This document shows, piece by piece, positions 46,118 to 55,702 of a stretch of DNA of 64,000 nt. The first letter of the stretch is position 1. Each line of letters starts with the position of its first letter. The notes beneath the pieces were generated by a model, which made no database searches, was not told the DNA's origin, and saw nothing but the letters and a program-made list of their open reading frames with translations. Origin of the DNA: an uncultured Bacteroidales bacterium (GTDB taxonomy: Bacteria > Bacteroidota > Bacteroidia > Bacteroidales > UBA932); the NCBI GenBank assembly GCA_905233275.1, contig CAJODR010000001.1, forward strand, positions 21,329 to 85,328. The letters are read 5' to 3'. Position numbers and translations under genes: made by a program.

Positions 46118-49100
46118 ATGAAACTCAGACACCTTCTTGTCGCCGCCGCAGCCGCGGTCTTCACCCTCGCCTCATGCGAAGAGGAAGAAAACCTCGGACC
46201 GGCATCTATCTCGATCGACGGAGTTACCGAGATAGAGCTTCCTGCGACGGAGTCTACCAAGACCGTCACATTCACGTCCACACGCGACTGGATGATCTCT
46301 TCCAAACCCGACTGGGTCCATCCCGACATCACAAAGGGACCCGCTTCCACGAAGCCCCAGACGGTCAACCTCACGTTTGAAGCCAACGGCGAATACAACC
46401 GCGAAGGCGTCGTCGTCTTCACCATCGGTCTCGCCAAGGCCCCGTTCAAGGTTTACCAGGCCGGTGAAAATGGCGAATATATTGTCCCGACGATCACCTG
46501 CGCCGAGTTCATCGAGAAAGCCGATCCCAACACAGAGTATCGTCTCGTCGGTACGGTCGCATCTGCAGTCAATACCTCATACTGCTCATTCGACCTCAAT
46601 GACGGCACCGCCACGGTCTCTGTATGGACCGTCAACAACAAGGACGAATGGAAAGACGTCGTCAAGAAGGGCGGCACAGTCACCGTACGCGGCAAATACA
46701 CCCTCTACGAGAACAACGGCTCCACCAAGCACGAAATGATCGATGCTTACATCGAATCCTTCGAGGAGGCCGTAATCGATGCCGCCGAGCCTGCAGGTGC
46801 CGGTACCGCTGAAGATCCGTACAACGTGGCAGCAGCCGTCCAGGCCGCTCAGGAGCTCACATGGACGTCTACCACCGAGTATCAGAAAGCGGGCCCGTTC
46901 TATATCAAGGGCAAAGTCTCCGCCATCAATGAAAACTTCGATGAAGTCGGCACCAACGGCACCAAGTACGGCAACGCCACATTCGACATGGTCGACGAGG
47001 GACATACCCAGACTTTCACCTGCTACCGCATCCTTCACTTCGGCAACAAGAAGTGGGTTGACGGCCAGCCGGTCCTCAGCGTCGATGACGAGGTCGTCAT
47101 CTGCGCCGAAATCATGAACTACCGCAACGACACTCCCGAGACGGTCCAGAATTCCGCATACCTCTACAGCCTCAACGGCGAAAAGGGCCAGGAGCAGACC
47201 GGCGCCGAACCTTCCGGTACAGGTACACTCGAAGATCCGTACAATGTCGCCGCCGCATGTGAACAGGCAAGCGACCTGACATGGACATCCAACACTGACT
47301 ATCAGAAGGCAGGCCCGTTCTACATCAAGGGTACTGTCTCTTCAATCAGCGATAACTTCGGCGCCAACGAGTTCGGCAACTCCACCTTCGTTATTGTCGA
47401 TAAGGGCTACACTCAGGAATTCACCTGCTATCGTATCCTCTACCTCGGCAACAAGAAATGGGTTAGCGGCCAGACCGCTCTTAAGGCTGAAGACGAAGTT
47501 GTCATCTGCGCCGAAATCATGAATTACCGCAACAACACGCCCGAAACGGTCCAGAATTCCGCATACCTCTACAGCCTCAACGGCAATACCGGTGAGCAGG
47601 GCGGCGATGAGACCATGGCCGATCCTACCGGTGACGGTTCGCTTGAAAACCCGTTCAATGTCGCCGGCGCCATCAACGCTGTCGCCGATCTCACATGGAC
47701 ATCCAACTCTGACTATGAAAAGGTCGGCCCGTTCTACGTCAAGGGCAAAATCAGTGAAGTCACCGACAACTTCGACAAGAAGAACGCCAGCACCGGCGAA
47801 TATTACGGCAACGCTACATTCATCATGGTGGACGAAGGCTACACAGCTACATTCACCGCATTCCGCATCCTCTATCTCGGCAACGAGAAGTGGGTAGAGG
47901 GACAGGATCTCGTAGCAGCCAATGATGAAGTCATCATTTGCGGCGAACTGATGAATTACAAGGGCAATGCCCCCGAAACGGTTTCCGGCAAGGCATATCT
48001 CTACAGCCTCAACGGCAATACCGGCGGTCAGCAGGGCGGCGATGAGACGATGGCCGATCCTATCGGAGACGGCTCGCTTGACAACCCGTTCAACGTAGCA
48101 GGCGCCATCAACGCTGTCGCCAACCTCGGCTGGACAGACAACCAGACATACGACAAGGTCGGTCCGTTCTATGTCAAGGGCAAAGTCGGCACCATCACCG
48201 ACAACTTCGACAAGAAGAACAATAGCGGCCAGTATTACGGCAACGCCACCTTCACCATGGTGGACGAAGGCTACACCGCCACATTCACCGCATACCGTAT
48301 CCTCTATCTCGGCAACAAGAAATGGGAAGAGGGGCAGGATATCCTGGCGGCCGACGACGAAGTTATCGTTTGCGGCGAACTGATGAATTACAAGGGCAAG
48401 GATCCCAATGTTCCCGAAACAGTCCAAGGCAGCGCATACCTCTACAGCCTCAACGGCTCGACCACCGTCGAGACCAAGCTCGTGATCTCCAGCTTCAAGA
48501 TTACTGCTACCGGTTTCTCCGCCGCATGGAACAATATTGAAAATGCGTCTTACACATACACTATCAGTGATGTGACCGGCTCTCCGGCAGCCATGGGTAC
48601 TACGAATGAAACCACCGTGGCCCAGGAGATAGGCAGTATGGACCTCCAGTGGGCTATCCAGGCTTGGGAGCCCGGCGCCACCTACACCCTTGAAGTCGCC
48701 GCCAATGTTCCCGGCGCCACCCAGGGCTACACGGCTACGGCAACCGCCAAGGCTCCGAGCCCTACCGGCGAGGCGATTGAGATCAAACTCGACTTCAGGC
48801 AAAAAGCTCCCTCCGGTCTGCCCACCGGTTCCTCCAACAAGGCTACGGATGTTAACAAATACACATGGGAGGGTTACGAGTTTACTCTCAGTGGATCCAG
48901 CGATGGTGGTTATTACTGGAATACTGACGGCTATGTCCTCATCGGCAAGCAGAATGCATACATACTCCTCCCTGCCATTGATGGCAAGAAGCTGACAAGC
49001 ATTGCATTCGAAACAGGTAAGAACGCCTCCACTGCTGTTATAGTTGATGTTCACTCCGCAGACGGCAACGGTGACCTTAACGTGAATACCACAGCCCTCA

Positions 49101-49219
49101 ACAAGGATACGGCTTATACCTGGGAGCTCACCGAAACTGAGGCCGGTGTACAGTACCGCATCCAGGTTGAGACCAAACACAACGCCCAGTTCAAGTATCT
49201 GAATCTCAAGTACGAATAG
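46118..49219 (+). CDS. Large BACON/OB-fold-like repeat lipoprotein (four tandem ~140-aa modules)
   Basis: Lipobox FTLASCEEEENLG; BACON; repeated EDPYNVAAA...GPFYIKGKVS...GNATFxMVDEGxTxTFTCYRIL...YLYSLNG. Confidence 0.85.
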   Translation: MKLRHLLVAAAAAVFTLASCEEEENLGPASISIDGVTEIELPATESTKTVTFTSTRDWMISSKPDWVHPDITKGPASTKPQTVNLTFEANGEYNREGVVVFTIGLAKAPFKVYQAGENGEYIVPTITCAEFIEKADPNTEYRLVGTVASAVNTSYCSFDLNDGTATVSVWTVNNKDEWKDVVKKGGTVTVRGKYTLYENNGSTKHEMIDAYIESFEEAVIDAAEPAGAGTAEDPYNVAAAVQAAQELTWTSTTEYQKAGPFYIKGKVSAINENFDEVGTNGTKYGNATFDMVDEGHTQTFTCYRILHFGNKKWVDGQPVLSVDDEVVICAEIMNYRNDTPETVQNSAYLYSLNGEKGQEQTGAEPSGTGTLEDPYNVAAACEQASDLTWTSNTDYQKAGPFYIKGTVSSISDNFGANEFGNSTFVIVDKGYTQEFTCYRILYLGNKKWVSGQTALKAEDEVVICAEIMNYRNNTPETVQNSAYLYSLNGNTGEQGGDETMADPTGDGSLENPFNVAGAINAVADLTWTSNSDYEKVGPFYVKGKISEVTDNFDKKNASTGEYYGNATFIMVDEGYTATFTAFRILYLGNEKWVEGQDLVAANDEVIICGELMNYKGNAPETVSGKAYLYSLNGNTGGQQGGDETMADPIGDGSLDNPFNVAGAINAVANLGWTDNQTYDKVGPFYVKGKVGTITDNFDKKNNSGQYYGNATFTMVDEGYTATFTAYRILYLGNKKWEEGQDILAADDEVIVCGELMNYKGKDPNVPETVQGSAYLYSLNGSTTVETKLVISSFKITATGFSAAWNNIENASYTYTISDVTGSPAAMGTTNETTVAQEIGSMDLQWAIQAWEPGATYTLEVAANVPGATQGYTATATAKAPSPTGEAIEIKLDFRQKAPSGLPTGSSNKATDVNKYTWEGYEFTLSGSSDGGYYWNTDGYVLIGKQNAYILLPAIDGKKLTSIAFETGKNASTAVIVDVHSADGNGDLNVNTTALNKDTAYTWELTETEAGVQYRIQVETKHNAQFKYLNLKYE
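46790..48465 (+). repeat. Four tandem ~410-bp coding repeats within the OB-fold lipoprotein gene
   Basis: Units begin near 46790, 47207, 47619 and 48052; units 3 and 4 most similar. Confidence 0.9.
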
Positions 49220-50394
49220 TGAAGCCGAGACTGTCATTAATCCTCGCAGCAGTAGCAGTGCTGGCGGTGCTCTTCTCATGTGAGAAGGAGAGTACCGTCG
49301 ACACCACTGCCACGCTGACGGCCAACAAGTCGTCGGTCGGTCCCGACGGCGGCAGCGTCTTCATCACCGTTTCCGCCAAAGGCGAATGGAGCATCACCCT
49401 TGAGCCTTCCGATTCCTGGGTGAGCATCAGCCCTTCGTCCGGAAACGGTGAGAGGGGAGATGTCCGCCTCCGCTTCGAGGCCAACTCCGGAGCCGTCAGG
49501 CGCAGCGTCAAGCTGGTGCTCTACAGCGGCAAAATGGCCGTCAATTCCCTGACTCTCACCCAGTACGGCACAGATGACGCGCCTTCCACCGGCAAGTACG
49601 GCTATGATGTCGCACCTATGGACTGGCTGGAGCTTCCCGCTACGGTAGCCGGTGACGGCCGCGAGCTGCTTGTCCACGACAAGAGTGGCGGCCTATACGT
49701 CAGCAAGTCCTCCAGCGGCATCCGCAACTGGTCATGCTACTGGGACTATGACGACCATCTCTCCCTCTGGGTGGCCTATCCCCTCAACCGCAACCTCATC
49801 GGAAGCGGCTCCAGGACCAATCAGTGGGGCTATGACAAACTCCTCCCGGCATCGATCCAACCGGCCCTCATCAACAATTCATACGGTGGAGGCTGGGCCC
49901 GCGGTCATCAGATACCTTCTGCCGACAGGCTGACGTACGCTGCCAACGTGTCCACATTCGTCCCGACGAACCTTACCCCCCAGGATTACGACTTCAACGG
50001 CGGAATCTGGGCCGGTCTGGAAACCAAGGTACGCAATTATGCAAACCAGGCGGATACGCTTTACGTTGTGACAGGATGCCTGTTCGACGGTTCGAAAACA
50101 GTGACCGGCAAAGACTCCGGATTCTATGTCAAGGTGCCCACGCATTACTTCAAGGCTCTTCTGTACAAGGGAACGTCTTCGTATGCGACAAGCGGTTACA
50201 TGGCCGCCGGATTCTTCTTTGAGCACTCCAGCTCAATCAGCGGCGACAACTTCCTGGATGACAAATACCTCATGTCGATTGACAAGCTTGAGGAAAAGAC
50301 AGGCATAGACTTCTTCCCCAATCTTGCGGCAAAGATCGGTGATACGGCTGCCGCCAAGATTGAGGCAGAGACTCCTTCAAAATGGTGGAAATAA
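49219..50394 (+). CDS. BACON-domain lipoprotein with DNA/RNA non-specific endonuclease (NUC) domain (GTG start, TAGTG overlap)
   Basis: NUC motif GGWARGHQIPSADRLTYAANVSTFVPTNLTPQ; BACON GSVFITVSAKGEWSITLEPSDSWVSISPSSG. Confidence 0.9.
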   Translation: MKPRLSLILAAVAVLAVLFSCEKESTVDTTATLTANKSSVGPDGGSVFITVSAKGEWSITLEPSDSWVSISPSSGNGERGDVRLRFEANSGAVRRSVKLVLYSGKMAVNSLTLTQYGTDDAPSTGKYGYDVAPMDWLELPATVAGDGRELLVHDKSGGLYVSKSSSGIRNWSCYWDYDDHLSLWVAYPLNRNLIGSGSRTNQWGYDKLLPASIQPALINNSYGGGWARGHQIPSADRLTYAANVSTFVPTNLTPQDYDFNGGIWAGLETKVRNYANQADTLYVVTGCLFDGSKTVTGKDSGFYVKVPTHYFKALLYKGTSSYATSGYMAAGFFFEHSSSISGDNFLDDKYLMSIDKLEEKTGIDFFPNLAAKIGDTAAAKIEAETPSKWWK

Positions 50395-50412
50395 CTTAGA
50401 ATCAACCATATA

Positions 50413-51480
50413 ATGAAAAGAATACTCCTTCCTCTTCTGATGATGCTCATTCTCGTCCCCTCGGCCGGGGCGCAGAAATCGAGATCCCATGTCATCGGGT
50501 TTTACAATCTTGAGAACCTCTTTGACACCTATCATGACGAAGGTAAAAACGATTACGAATACCTCCCTGAAGGCGGTAACCAATGGACCGAGGCCAAGTA
50601 TCAGAAAAAACTGTACAACATGGCCCACGTCATCGCCGCGATGAAGGAGGACAACAAGGTCTGGCATACCATTCTCGGCGTCTCCGAGGTTGAAAACCGC
50701 CACGTTCTCGAAGACCTCGTGGCAGAGCCCGAGATTGCCGAGGCCAATTACCAGATCATTCACTACGACGGTCCCGACCGCCGCGGTGTCGACGTCGCCC
50801 TCCTGTACAAACCCGAGATTGTCACGATCGTGGAGAGCAAATCGCTCCCGTTCACATTCGACAGCGAGAATATCAAATTCTCCATGACCCCCGAGGAGCA
50901 GGTCGAATTCCGCACCCGCGACATCCTCATGGTGCACTGCATAATCGACGGTGAGCATTTCGCCATCTACGTCTGCCACCTTCCTTCCCGCCTCGGCGGC
51001 AAGGGTCAGGACCTCCGTGCACGCGGCGGCGAGATCATCTACCTCCATTCGATGGAAATGATGAAGGAGTATCCCGGCATCAAGTGCATCGTAATGGGCG
51101 ATATGAACGACAATCCGGTGGATGACTCCATGGCTGTCTATCTCCACGGCAAGGGCACCATCGACGAGGTGGGACCGGAGGATTACTTCTCCCCCTTCCT
51201 CCCGATGTTCAACGCCGGGTACAGTTCGCTCTACTATCGCGGTGAGGGCAATATCTACGACTGCATCCTTGTCAACGACAACCTCGTCCACTGCGACAAG
51301 GGCTCTTTCAAGATCCAGCCCATCATCAAGAAGAAATACTACGGCCGCATCTTCTCAAAGCCTTTCATGACCAACCAGTCCGGCGCATACGTCGGTACGC
51401 CTTTCCGTACCTTCTCCGGCGGCCAGTTCACGGGCGGCTACTCCGACCATTATCCTACGTATATAGTTATAAAGAAATAA
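50413..51480 (+). CDS. Secreted endonuclease/exonuclease/phosphatase family protein
   Basis: Signal peptide; VIGFYNLENLFDTYHDEGKNDYEY; VSEVENRHVLEDL; MGDMNDNPVDDS; GGYSDHYP. Confidence 0.93.
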   Translation: MKRILLPLLMMLILVPSAGAQKSRSHVIGFYNLENLFDTYHDEGKNDYEYLPEGGNQWTEAKYQKKLYNMAHVIAAMKEDNKVWHTILGVSEVENRHVLEDLVAEPEIAEANYQIIHYDGPDRRGVDVALLYKPEIVTIVESKSLPFTFDSENIKFSMTPEEQVEFRTRDILMVHCIIDGEHFAIYVCHLPSRLGGKGQDLRARGGEIIYLHSMEMMKEYPGIKCIVMGDMNDNPVDDSMAVYLHGKGTIDEVGPEDYFSPFLPMFNAGYSSLYYRGEGNIYDCILVNDNLVHCDKGSFKIQPIIKKKYYGRIFSKPFMTNQSGAYVGTPFRTFSGGQFTGGYSDHYPTYIVIKK

Positions 51481-51481
51481 T

Positions 51482-54370
51482 ATGAAGAAACTAGTACTGA
51501 CCCTTTCCGCAGTGCTCCTCTCGGTGCTCCTGTCCGCCCAGGATCCGACGGGAGGCGTCAAGGGAACCGTCGTCAACCGTGAGGACCGTCAGGGCATCGA
51601 AAATGCCAACCTGACACTCCTCCAGGGCGCAGTCGAGATTGCCAAGGTGACTACCGACACCGCCGGCAACTTCCTCATCCCCGACCTCGCTGACGGCATG
51701 TACACCCTGGTGATCGATGCTCCAGATTTCCTCGAGACCCGGGTGGAAGTGACTGTCAACGACGGCTATGTCAAAAACATGTTCAACCTTTCGGTGACTC
51801 CGTCCCAGAAGCTCTCCGACCTCGGAGACGACTCCTTCGCGCAGTTTGACATGGACGACAGCGGATTCAAAGACAATCCGACCATCCTCTTCGGCTCGCA
51901 GGATGTCTTCAACAGCATCGCCGGCTACAACTTCAGCGCGGTCCGATTCCGCGCACGCGGATATGCTTCCGAGTCACAGGACGTGATGCTGGCTGGCGTA
52001 AAGCTCAATGATGCAGTCACCGGCTACAGTCCGTATTCCCTGTGGAGCGGCCTAAACGAGGCAACCCGTTCCAAGGAATCCGCATTCGGCTCTGAAGTGG
52101 CTGACTTCGGTTTCGGCGGCTACAACGGCATGACCAACATCTACGGTAACGCATCCTCCATGCGCCGACTCCTCCGCGGAAGCGTCATGACCAACAGCTC
52201 GCTCTACCGTCTCCGCCTGATGACCTCCTACGGCACGGGCCTCATGGACAACGGCTGGGCATTCGCGGTCAACTTCTCCGCCCGTCTCGGCGGAAATGAC
52301 TGGATAGACGGTGTCTATTACAAGAGTTTCGCATATTACTTCGCCGTCGACAGGGCCATCGGCAACCATCACAAGATCGGAGCCGCATTCTTCGGTACTC
52401 CGGGCGAGAGAGGTGCCCAGAACGCCTCCACCCAGGAAGTCTACGACCTCATGGGCGACAATATGTACAACTCCAACTGGGGATACCAGAACGGCAAGGT
52501 CCGCAACGCCCGCGTCCGCAAGGTTCACGAGCCGGTGGCGTTCATCAAGTATGATTTCACGCCGAATGACGACTTCTCGGCCTCTGCGACAGTCCTGTAC
52601 CGCTTCGGCAAGAACGGATACACCGCTCTCGACTGGTACGACGCCCAGGATCCCCGTCCGGACTACTACCGCAACCTCCCGAGCTACTTCATGGATGAAA
52701 GGGAGGACATGAACCGCGACAACCCCCTGAAGTGGGGATGGACCAGGGAAGTGTGGACCCATTCCTCCGATTTCCCGGAGCTCACCCACATCAATTGGGA
52801 CCGCCTCTATGCGGTCAATGCCATCCAGGACGGCGGCCGTTCCAAGTACGTTCAGGAAGAGCGCCACGTCGACCAGAGCGACCTCAACTTCGCAGGCTCG
52901 TTCAAATGGCGCCAGTCTGACAAGTTCACTCTTACCGGCGGTGTCAGCGCCCGTATGAACAAGACCGAATACTACAAGGAAGTCGCAGACCTTCTCGGAG
53001 GCCGCTATTTCATGGATATCGACAATTTCGCAGAGCGTGACTTCGCCGCCCAGCCGTACAAGCTCCAGAACGACCTGGACTACTACATGGAGCACGGCAA
53101 GGCCCGCGTTCTCGTCGAAGGAGACAAATACGGCTACGACTATTACGCACAAGTCCGTGACTTCGGCGGCTGGCTCAACGGCAAATTCTCCGCAGGCAAG
53201 TTCAGCGGCAACGTCGGCGTCAAGGCAGGCTACAACTCCTTCTGGAGGGAAGGCCTTCTCCGCAAGGGTCTCTTCCCCGGCGTGGACGAGAACGGACGCA
53301 ACCTCATCGTCGACGGAGTGGAAATCCAGCCCACATACGAGCCCGACGGCTCCGTGGTCACATCCTATGGCAAGTCTAAGGTTTCCAACTTCTTCACGTA
53401 CGCAGCCAAGGGCGGTCTGAGCTTCGTCATCAGCTCCCACCAGAAGATTTCCGGTAACATCGGCTACTTCCAGGACGCTCCCAAATTCAACCAGGCATTC
53501 CTCTCCCCGAGGACACGTAACTCCCTGGTCGAGGGTCTGGAGCCCGTTAAGACATTCTCCTCGGATATCAACTGGCTCTTCTTCGCCACGGGTATCAACA
53601 TCCGCCTCACGGCATTCTACACGGCCATTCTCGACCAGTCCAAGGTGATGAGCGCCTACGACGACCTGCAGAACGCATTCTCCAACTTTGCGATGAACAA
53701 TATCGACGAACGCCACGCCGGTATCGAATTCGGCCTCAAGGTCCCTACCCGCATTGTCCCGAATCTCTCGCTGCAGACAGTCCTCGCACTCGGACGCTAC
53801 GAATACATTTCGACGCCCCGCATGACCCAGACGCTCGACAACAGCGCCGAGACCGTTATGGAGAATGTCCTCGTGCCCTACTGGCGTACGACTTCCCTGC
53901 ATGACGGCACCGTCAAGCAGCACTACGTCCCTTCGACGCCCCAGATTGCTGCCAGCGTCGGCCTCAGCTACAATTACAACTACTGGTTCATCGACGCCGA
54001 CGTCGAATACTTCGGCGAATCCTACCTCGACATGAACCCTCTGTACCGCACCGACTACGCTACCGCAGGACGCGACCTGAACGCCACGGACGAAGAGATC
54101 CTGTACATGACATCACAGGAGAAATTCGATCCCGCGATCCTCGTCAACTTCTCGGTCGGCAAGTCCTGGTACATCCATCGCAAGTATCAGCTTGGCATGA
54201 ACATCAACGCCAAGAACATCCTCAACAACCGTGACGTCAAGACCGGCGGTTACGAGCAGACCCGTATCGTTGACAACACCGTCAACAACGAGCGCTACTA
54301 CCGCTTCGATCCCAAGTACTTCTACATGCCCGGTTTCAATTACATGATCAACGTTTACTTCAGATTCTAG
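51482..54370 (+). CDS. TonB-dependent receptor with carboxypeptidase-regulatory-like domain
   Basis: GGVKGTVVNREDRQGIENANLTLLQG; FSAVRFRARGYASESQDVMLAGVKLNDAVTGY; C-terminal FNYMINVYFRF. Confidence 0.92.
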   Translation: MKKLVLTLSAVLLSVLLSAQDPTGGVKGTVVNREDRQGIENANLTLLQGAVEIAKVTTDTAGNFLIPDLADGMYTLVIDAPDFLETRVEVTVNDGYVKNMFNLSVTPSQKLSDLGDDSFAQFDMDDSGFKDNPTILFGSQDVFNSIAGYNFSAVRFRARGYASESQDVMLAGVKLNDAVTGYSPYSLWSGLNEATRSKESAFGSEVADFGFGGYNGMTNIYGNASSMRRLLRGSVMTNSSLYRLRLMTSYGTGLMDNGWAFAVNFSARLGGNDWIDGVYYKSFAYYFAVDRAIGNHHKIGAAFFGTPGERGAQNASTQEVYDLMGDNMYNSNWGYQNGKVRNARVRKVHEPVAFIKYDFTPNDDFSASATVLYRFGKNGYTALDWYDAQDPRPDYYRNLPSYFMDEREDMNRDNPLKWGWTREVWTHSSDFPELTHINWDRLYAVNAIQDGGRSKYVQEERHVDQSDLNFAGSFKWRQSDKFTLTGGVSARMNKTEYYKEVADLLGGRYFMDIDNFAERDFAAQPYKLQNDLDYYMEHGKARVLVEGDKYGYDYYAQVRDFGGWLNGKFSAGKFSGNVGVKAGYNSFWREGLLRKGLFPGVDENGRNLIVDGVEIQPTYEPDGSVVTSYGKSKVSNFFTYAAKGGLSFVISSHQKISGNIGYFQDAPKFNQAFLSPRTRNSLVEGLEPVKTFSSDINWLFFATGINIRLTAFYTAILDQSKVMSAYDDLQNAFSNFAMNNIDERHAGIEFGLKVPTRIVPNLSLQTVLALGRYEYISTPRMTQTLDNSAETVMENVLVPYWRTTSLHDGTVKQHYVPSTPQIAASVGLSYNYNYWFIDADVEYFGESYLDMNPLYRTDYATAGRDLNATDEEILYMTSQEKFDPAILVNFSVGKSWYIHRKYQLGMNINAKNILNNRDVKTGGYEQTRIVDNTVNNERYYRFDPKYFYMPGFNYMINVYFRF

Positions 54371-54374
54371 GACT

Positions 54375-55589
54375 ATGAAAAAGATACTCATTTACTTCGC
54401 TGCCTTTGCAGCACTCGTTTCCTGCACGGATCTGAAAGAAGAGTGGCAGCCCGTCCTCACCTGTGGCGACATTGAGCCCGCTCCCAAGACGCTCTACACC
54501 GAGTCCTCACTTCCCGGCGAGGTCAACTTCATCTCCATCACCGACCTCAAGAAGATGTACAAGAGCGGCGGCCTGGAGATAGAGGATAACGTATGGATCA
54601 AGGGCCAGGTAACCTCCTCTGACAAGAGCGGCAATATCTACCGCGAGCTCTACATCCAGGACGAGACCGGCGGCATCGACGTCAAGGTCGGCAAGTCTTC
54701 GCTTTACAGCGAATATCTGCTCGGCCAGTGGGTCTATGTCAATTGCAAGGGCCTCCAGCTCGGTGCATACAACGGCATGCCCCAGCTCGGCGCCCCGCCG
54801 GACGAGACCTCTACCAACGAGTATGAGACCTCCTACATCGATGTCCAGGTCCTCATTGACCAGCATGTCTTCCCCGGTGCATACGATGAACCTTTGGATC
54901 CTATCGCGATCACACCTGCTGATATCAGGACCTCCATCAACAAAGGCTTCACCGGAGAGCTCTGGGGCAAACTCGTCAAACTCGACGGTCTCACCTACAA
55001 GAATGAGATATTCGCCCTCGTATACCCCAACCCCAATCTCCCCCACAAGAGCGGCAATCCTGAAAACAGGGTATTCTTCTCCGACAAGGGAACATGGGGC
55101 ATCACCACCTGGGCAATGTCAAAGAACAAAATGCTCGAGTACCTCGACACGCCGTATGTCACGCCCAACGGCGCTATGGTCAATCCCGACGGCACTCCCG
55201 TGTGCATCTGGGACGAAGTTGAGGTCGGCAGCGGAAACACCCGTTACGGTGCTATAGCCAGGATTACTCCCGCCAGCGTCCTCAAGGACGGCAAGACTCT
55301 TGACAGCTTCGGCGACGACGCCTATCTCACGTACAAGGAGATCATGCGTAAGTACGCCTCGGCCAACTATGTCTCGCATTATTTCGACTTCGGCGGAATA
55401 GACGTGCAGGTCCGCACCAGCGGCTACGCCAAATTCTCCGATGAGGAGCTCGACGGCCGTCTCCGCGAAGGTACCGGCAGTGCTACAATCGTCGGTATCC
55501 TCACCATCTACAACGATTCGGCTCAGATCACCCTCGTCGACGAGCCATCAATCAGCGTAAAAGTCAAAGATGTAGCGGGAACAAACTAG
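54375..55589 (+). CDS. DUF5689-like OB-fold lipoprotein
   Basis: Lipobox FAALVSCTDLKEEW; VWIKGQVTSSDKSGNIYRELYIQDETGGIDVKVGKSSLYSEYLLGQWVYVNCKGLQLGAYNG. Confidence 0.88.
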   Translation: MKKILIYFAAFAALVSCTDLKEEWQPVLTCGDIEPAPKTLYTESSLPGEVNFISITDLKKMYKSGGLEIEDNVWIKGQVTSSDKSGNIYRELYIQDETGGIDVKVGKSSLYSEYLLGQWVYVNCKGLQLGAYNGMPQLGAPPDETSTNEYETSYIDVQVLIDQHVFPGAYDEPLDPIAITPADIRTSINKGFTGELWGKLVKLDGLTYKNEIFALVYPNPNLPHKSGNPENRVFFSDKGTWGITTWAMSKNKMLEYLDTPYVTPNGAMVNPDGTPVCIWDEVEVGSGNTRYGAIARITPASVLKDGKTLDSFGDDAYLTYKEIMRKYASANYVSHYFDFGGIDVQVRTSGYAKFSDEELDGRLREGTGSATIVGILTIYNDSAQITLVDEPSISVKVKDVAGTN

Positions 55590-55611
55590 CAGTCAAGGCA
55601 TTACATGCAAA

Positions 55612-55650
55612 AACGGGACGGCCGAAAGCCGCCCCGTTATTGTTATTTTG
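55612..55650 (+). terminator. Candidate terminator at end of nuclease/TonB locus
   Basis: AACGGGaCGGC-cgaaa-GCCGcCCCGTT followed by T-rich tract. Confidence 0.65.
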
Positions 55651-55660
55651 CGCGCCCCGT

Positions 55661-55701
55661 TGTCATTTCGAGCGGAGGCGTTAGCAGGAGTCGAGAAATC
55701 T
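55661..55701 (+). repeat. Dispersed REP-like element, copy 3
   Basis: TGTCATTTCGAGCGGAGGCGTTAGCAGGAGTCGAGAAATCT. Confidence 0.8.
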
Positions 55702-55702
55702 A

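Noticed and set aside
46790-48465. Regular repeat periodicity suggesting a CRISPR-like array
   Set aside because: Units are ~410 bp, in-frame and protein-coding; there is no short repeat/unique spacer pattern. No CRISPR array was found in the window.
47342-49279. 645-aa ORF on the - strand
   Set aside because: Antisense to the repeat lipoprotein; its apparent repeats mirror the sense repeats.
52052-53923. 623-aa ORF on the - strand
   Set aside because: Antisense shadow of the TonB-dependent receptor; produced by strong C-ending codon bias, with no domain signal.
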